From contig NW_006921532.1 in NCBI RefSeq assembly GCF_000340215.1, positions 10,245,894 through 10,309,893 on the forward strand: 64,000 nt of DNA, given 5' to 3'. This document shows positions 59,950-64,000 of this stretch, piece by piece. The translations under genes and the position numbers were made by a program. The notes beneath the pieces were generated by a model. That model made no database searches and was not told the origin of the DNA. It worked only from the letters and a program-made list of their open reading frames with translations. Position 1 is the stretch's first letter. Every line of letters starts with the position of its first letter. This stretch comes from Pseudocercospora fijiensis CIRAD86 (taxonomy: Eukaryota; Ascomycota; Dothideomycetes; Mycosphaerellales; Mycosphaerellaceae).

Positions 59950-62850
59950 CTCTACGTAAACCTCTTATTAACTAAGTAATTAATTACCTTACAAGTCGGT
60001 CTATAAGTCTATTATATAATTGCTATCTCTTATTATTGTTATTAACTAAATAGTTAACTGCTATCTTAAGACTCTTCTAGCTTAATAGGGTTGTTCTTAC
60101 TACTAGCGACCTCGCCTCGATAGCGACTAGTTTTCTTCGGAGGCTCGTAGAAATAGCGCTTCCGCTATACCGACTCCTAGCGCCGGCGAGGATGTACTAA
60201 GTAAGGCTAAATTATAGTATATATAGTATCTTTATTAAGTAGTGCCTCGTCTTGTTATAGCTAGTCGAGTCGGATATTAGGCTCTTACGCGAATAGGCTA
60301 TTTAATCGCCGCTTAGTCTTAACATTAGTCTACGTTAGTAGGTCGCTTTCGTCGTAGTTATAGGCGCGGCTCGGTAGAGATAATGTTCTTATTAGACTCT
60401 ACGTATAGGTAATATCGCCGCTCTTACTCGTATCGGTAGTTCGCCTATAATAGCTAATAATATTAGCGTATAGATTACTAGTCTTCTTTAATATAGAGTC
60501 GGAGGTAAGAAGGCGCTTATCGAAGACTCGTTATAGTAGCTTATCGATAGACTATAGCTTAACGTCTGCCTACTTAGTCTTGCTATTATTATTAAAGACA
60601 ATACGGAAGGCCTTACTACACTTTAATCGATAAGTGCGCGCCTTGTTATAAGCACTCTCCGCCTTACGGAGAATCTTCTAGTATCTATTTGTAGCTATAT
60701 CCTTGTCTTACTAAGTAAGTTATAAGCGCAACTCGTTAGCCTCGATAGCACCTACTCGAATAAGCCGGTTAGGCTATTCCTTCTAACGTTTCTTTGCTCG
60801 TTCGATAGTGCTCGTAGACTAGTATTTACGCTTATATTCCTTACCTTTGTAGATAGCCGCGTTAACTAATATATTATATGCCTCTTTTGCTACTTTTATA
60901 GGTAACGAGGAAAACGGGTTGAATAGGTAGAATAATAGTAATAATAGTAATATAACCTACGGGACTAGGTTTAGATAAGAGCGTCGGAAGTCCTTACGAG
61001 CTTATATAGCAATACGAGACGCCTTAATCGTACGAGGGCTAGTAGTAGTATATAGGAGCTATTGCGGCAATTCGGGTATCGGTATTCGCTAAGGTAGTAA
61101 CGATAGTATGCCTTAAGCAATTAGGTTCTCGAGTTCCTTAAGGTAGTAGCGACCGTTAGCGCGAGACTAGCCTTCTAGATCGACAATAGTAGGCTCTATA
61201 GAACGTTGTTACTTAACCGACGCGATATACTCCTACTAAGCGATTTCCGCTATTGCTAGCGATTCCTCGTATCGGGCCTCTTCCTATACTAATTTACTCT
61301 CGATTGCTTGCTAGTTCTAGTTACAGTTAGTAGCTCTATACTAATCTCGAATATGCCTATAAGGGACCTCCCTATTAATTAGGAATATGCCTGTCTTTCG
61401 AAATGCTAACCTAATATTGTAAGAGGTAAATGTCTTAGCCCGAATAGCTAAGAGCGCCTCTACAAACTCGGGTATTCCAAACTCGCTAATGCTATAGTGT
61501 ATAGCCTATAATACCGCTTGCCTATGCCTTAACTTATACGCCTAGAATAGGATTATATCTAAAGGCTATATAAAGTATAAAGTATACGGTTATAGGCCCT
61601 ATAATTGAATCTTATACCGCTTTACAAAGGCTATAAACTCCTTAAAGCAATAGGAGCCGTAATTGTTGTATAATAGCACCCTCTACTCGTTTAGATGTTT
61701 AGGCCTCGTCTTTCGCTTAAACTAGCGGATATAATGCATTATAGTATCGTCGGTTATGTATCTAGACTCGTTAATAGTAATTAAGAAGTTGTCCTTACCT
61801 AATAACGAGAGTATAGTTAGTAGGTATCGTTGCTTCGGAAGCGGACTCGGACTCGGAAGTAGCAATAGTAGTAGTAATAGACTTACCTTCCTTCGGCACC
61901 TACCGTTCTTAGACTATTATACCTTTAACGATTAACTAATAGTCTACTATCTTACTAAACGCGTTTACGGTCTCGACGATAGTTATATACGTACGATTGC
62001 TATTATACTTAGTCTAGGTGCGCCGCTTTGTATCTATTATAACGATATACTCGTTACTACTAATTCTAACCCGGAAGCTAGTTTTATCGAAATTCTACAC
62101 GTTCTGCGGCTTTATATCTAGTCGCCTTATTATCGCCTTAAACCGGTTAAACTAGCTCCTTATCGTAGAAGGGTCGTAAGCTTCCTTCCGCTATACCTTA
62201 ATCGGTTTAGACTTAACCTTACTAAGTCTATAGCGCTTTAGAAAGCGGTCCGCCTAGTCTATACTAAATAGCGGTATTATATCCTTCGATATACCTTCTA
62301 GTAGTAGGCTTACTAGCATATCTATCGCTATAACGGTAATTAGCGGCACTAGTAAGAATATGCCTATTTCGTCCCTTTTTCGATAATAATCCGCTAGCGC
62401 TATCTCTTAAGACTCGTCTAATTTAGTATTAGTTAATAGACGGCTAAATAGCGACCTACGGCCTCTTAACCGCTAATAGATACGAGAATATAGGCGAGTT
62501 ACTTTCTTACTCTTATAGAGCGCTCGAATACTAACCTTCTTGTCCGATTTAGCTACTAATTCGTAGTACCTCGAAACGACGCGCTCTACTACCCTTTCTG
62601 CCCTCTCCGCCTCGGTTAACCGCTTAGCTCGTACCCTCTTTACGTTTTTGCTCTTATTACGCCCTATACCGAGTTTTATATATAATCCGTATAGTAGAAT
62701 ATAAGAAATAGGAGGACTATACGCTTTAGAATAAGGTAGACGCGCCTACTAAGGATTATATAAGAAATAGCGATAGTAAGGTCCTATAGCTACTATATAG
62801 TAGTATATACTCGGATAAACTAGCTAATATAATGCCTCGACTCGCGGTTT
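59950..62850 (-). pseudogene. Pogo-like (DDE_1) transposase of D1, broken by RIP
   Basis: On the minus strand near 62,105 the frame reads NFDETSFRVRISSNEYIVI, equivalent to the NxDETGF first catalytic Asp of DDE_1 transposases. Near 61,700-61,600 it reads LLYNNYGSYCFKEFI, where the family has DNHGSH, and at about 61,570 FIQPLDIILFQAYK, the LLQPLDVGVF block. The Asp of DNHGSH reads Asn and its His residues read Tyr. Upstream helix-turn-helix parts lie at 62,850-62,200. Downstream there is a long charged C-terminus. Stops are mostly TAG and TAA. Confidence 0.7.
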
Positions 62851-62890
62851 AATACTGTATATACCTAGATATCTATATAGGACTAGAACC

Positions 62891-62995
62891 TACTACTATG
62901 TCGAGTTTTACGTGTGGCCTACTAAGAAAAAGCGATTTTACGTATGGCCGGAACCCCCGCGAACAGCGGGGAGGAGTGTGTGACGGAACCCCGGA
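62891..62995. repeat. Right terminal inverted repeat of D1 (mostly unmutated)
   Basis: It keeps CpA and TpG (ACGTGTGGCC, GAGTGTGTGACGG), unlike the left repeat and unlike the D2 repeat at 20,990-21,096. RIP therefore seems to fade at about 62,890. Confidence 0.85.
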
Positions 62996-62997
62996 TA

Positions 62998-64000
62998 TGT
63001 TCTGCCAAAGTCATACAGTATTCTATGCTGAGCACTCGACGTACATCTTGCAACAATGCATGCCATTAGGATTTGCCAGCGGCCCAGCGTGCGCCCGGCA
63101 TCCATCTCAGCCTGAATACGCTGAAACATTCCTCAGCGATACGCACTGCACGCCATACACGGGGCGCCGCCTCGTCCAGGAAAGGCCGGACGTGAAACTA
63201 GCGATGCCTGTACAGTGCCAGCACAATCCAAATCGTCAGAGCACTTGACCTGTTGGCAGAGTGAAGCAGGAACGCATTTCAATCTTGCATGTGACATGAG
63301 GTGAAGTGATTTGATCGCAGAGCATCGCAGGACAGGAGCAAATCCTCCTGCTTGGTTCCTGGTCTCCGAACGCCTGAGTGAGTCGATCAACAATAATGAG
63401 TGATGAGCGCGGTGGTCGGCAAAGGTCCGGCGGACAAAGAGTCAAAGAGTCGAGAGCGGAGCGAAAGATGGAAAGGGAGAATTCGGTTTCGGATGCGGGC
63501 CGCACCTGCCAGGAGTGTTGGACAACTGGACCCGATCTCAATAGGGCCGTAGCTAGCCAAGAACAAGACCGACGTTTCCACCTTCCAGTCGTCACGCTAC
63601 TACAACACCGCGCAGCACGAAGAGTCCGGAGAGGAGAACGAGAGCTTTTGTTCTGTATGATGAAGTAACGACAAGCATATTCATTGCGATCGATAATATC
63701 CTGGGGTCCTTGAGGCCATACCGCCCGTCATGTCTTCTCGTATGCAGACCCTCCTAAATTCACACCGCACCTGAAGCTGATATGACAACTGTCGCATAGT
63801 CAAGCAGTTCATTCGCAACGTGCGCGCAGCGAAGACGATAGCCGACGAGCGAGCCGTGGTGCAGAAGGAGAGCGCAGCGATAAGAGCGAGCTTCAGAGAA
63901 GAGAGCCATAATTCAGATTTACGGTATGCTTGTAGCCGAGGGAAGCACAGGAGCAGGAGGAATCATACTCACGCATTGCCAGGCGGAACAATGTCGCCAA
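62998..64000. other. Right-end unique sequence, no clear gene
   Basis: Composition is normal, as in the gene island. Open frames of up to 119 codons on both strands overlap each other and show no family features. At the very end a minus-strand segment (63,973-64,000) could be the end of an exon: it reads GDIVPPGNA up to a GTGAGT donor. This is too short to call. Confidence 0.4.

Larger units (their letters stand above)
59717..62995 (-). mobile_element. Pogo-like DNA transposon D1, full-length with TIRs, RIP-degraded
   Basis: Both ends read TCCGGGGTT inward and are flanked by TA (59,715-59,716 and 62,996-62,997), the duplication expected for the Tc1/mariner superfamily. The inverted repeats are about 100 bp. 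The length is 3,279 bp. The transposase is on the minus strand. It is related to the truncated D2 at 19,542-21,096. Confidence 0.85.

Noticed and set aside
62898..63595. Open frames at the right edge of D1 and beyond
   Set aside because: They start in the terminal inverted repeat, overlap on both strands, and lack recognisable domains.

Overview
The window is nuclear DNA of a filamentous ascomycete. The introns are 45-82 nt, GT-AG, often with a CTAAC-type branch site close to the acceptor. The genes are ordinary fungal orthologues: a KIN1 kinase, MIC60, eIF3a, a G-protein gamma subunit and a NUC-1/PHO4-like bHLH factor. The repeats carry saturating RIP-type mutation. A dothideomycete (Mycosphaerella-like) is my best guess, but this is inference.

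Layout. About 1-21,096 is a block of nested, RIP-degraded transposons. It holds a minus-strand gag-bearing retroelement (C) and the 3' end of one chromovirus copy (B2). A complete second Ty3/Gypsy chromovirus (A, 3,637-10,625) sits inside the B2 LTR. Then come a Mutator-like element, a third chromovirus copy (B1), and a half pogo-like element (D2) with a 155-bp CTA repeat. About 21,097-50,060 is a gene island of normal composition, interrupted once by a degraded Tc1-like element (about 25,467-27,392). About 50,061-62,995 is a second block: a truncated Tc1-like element, chromovirus copy B3 on the minus strand, an unassigned stretch, and a complete pogo-like element (D1) with about 100-bp inverted repeats and a TA target duplication. 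From 62,996 to the end the sequence is normal again, without a clear gene.

Genes in the island, in order: a KIN1/Par-1 type kinase (+), a 2OG-Fe(II) dioxygenase protein (+), MIC60 (+), a BCAS3-type WD protein (-), eIF3a (-), the G gamma subunit (+), a NUC-1/PHO4-like bHLH factor (+) and an F-box protein (-). They are unrelated housekeeping and signalling genes, not a cluster. Five of them need splicing, and the exon joins were checked by frame.

In the repeats CpA and TpG are almost absent, while TpA is abundant and CpG is retained. As a result nearly every Trp and Gln codon of the transposon proteins now reads TAG or TAA. The most unusual item is inside chromovirus A, between the end of pol and the 3' LTR. 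There the minus strand carries what looks like a four-exon, spliced accessory gene (about 9,895 down to 9,028). Its three introns each have a length not divisible by three, and the reading frame is kept only when they are removed. I do not recognise its product.
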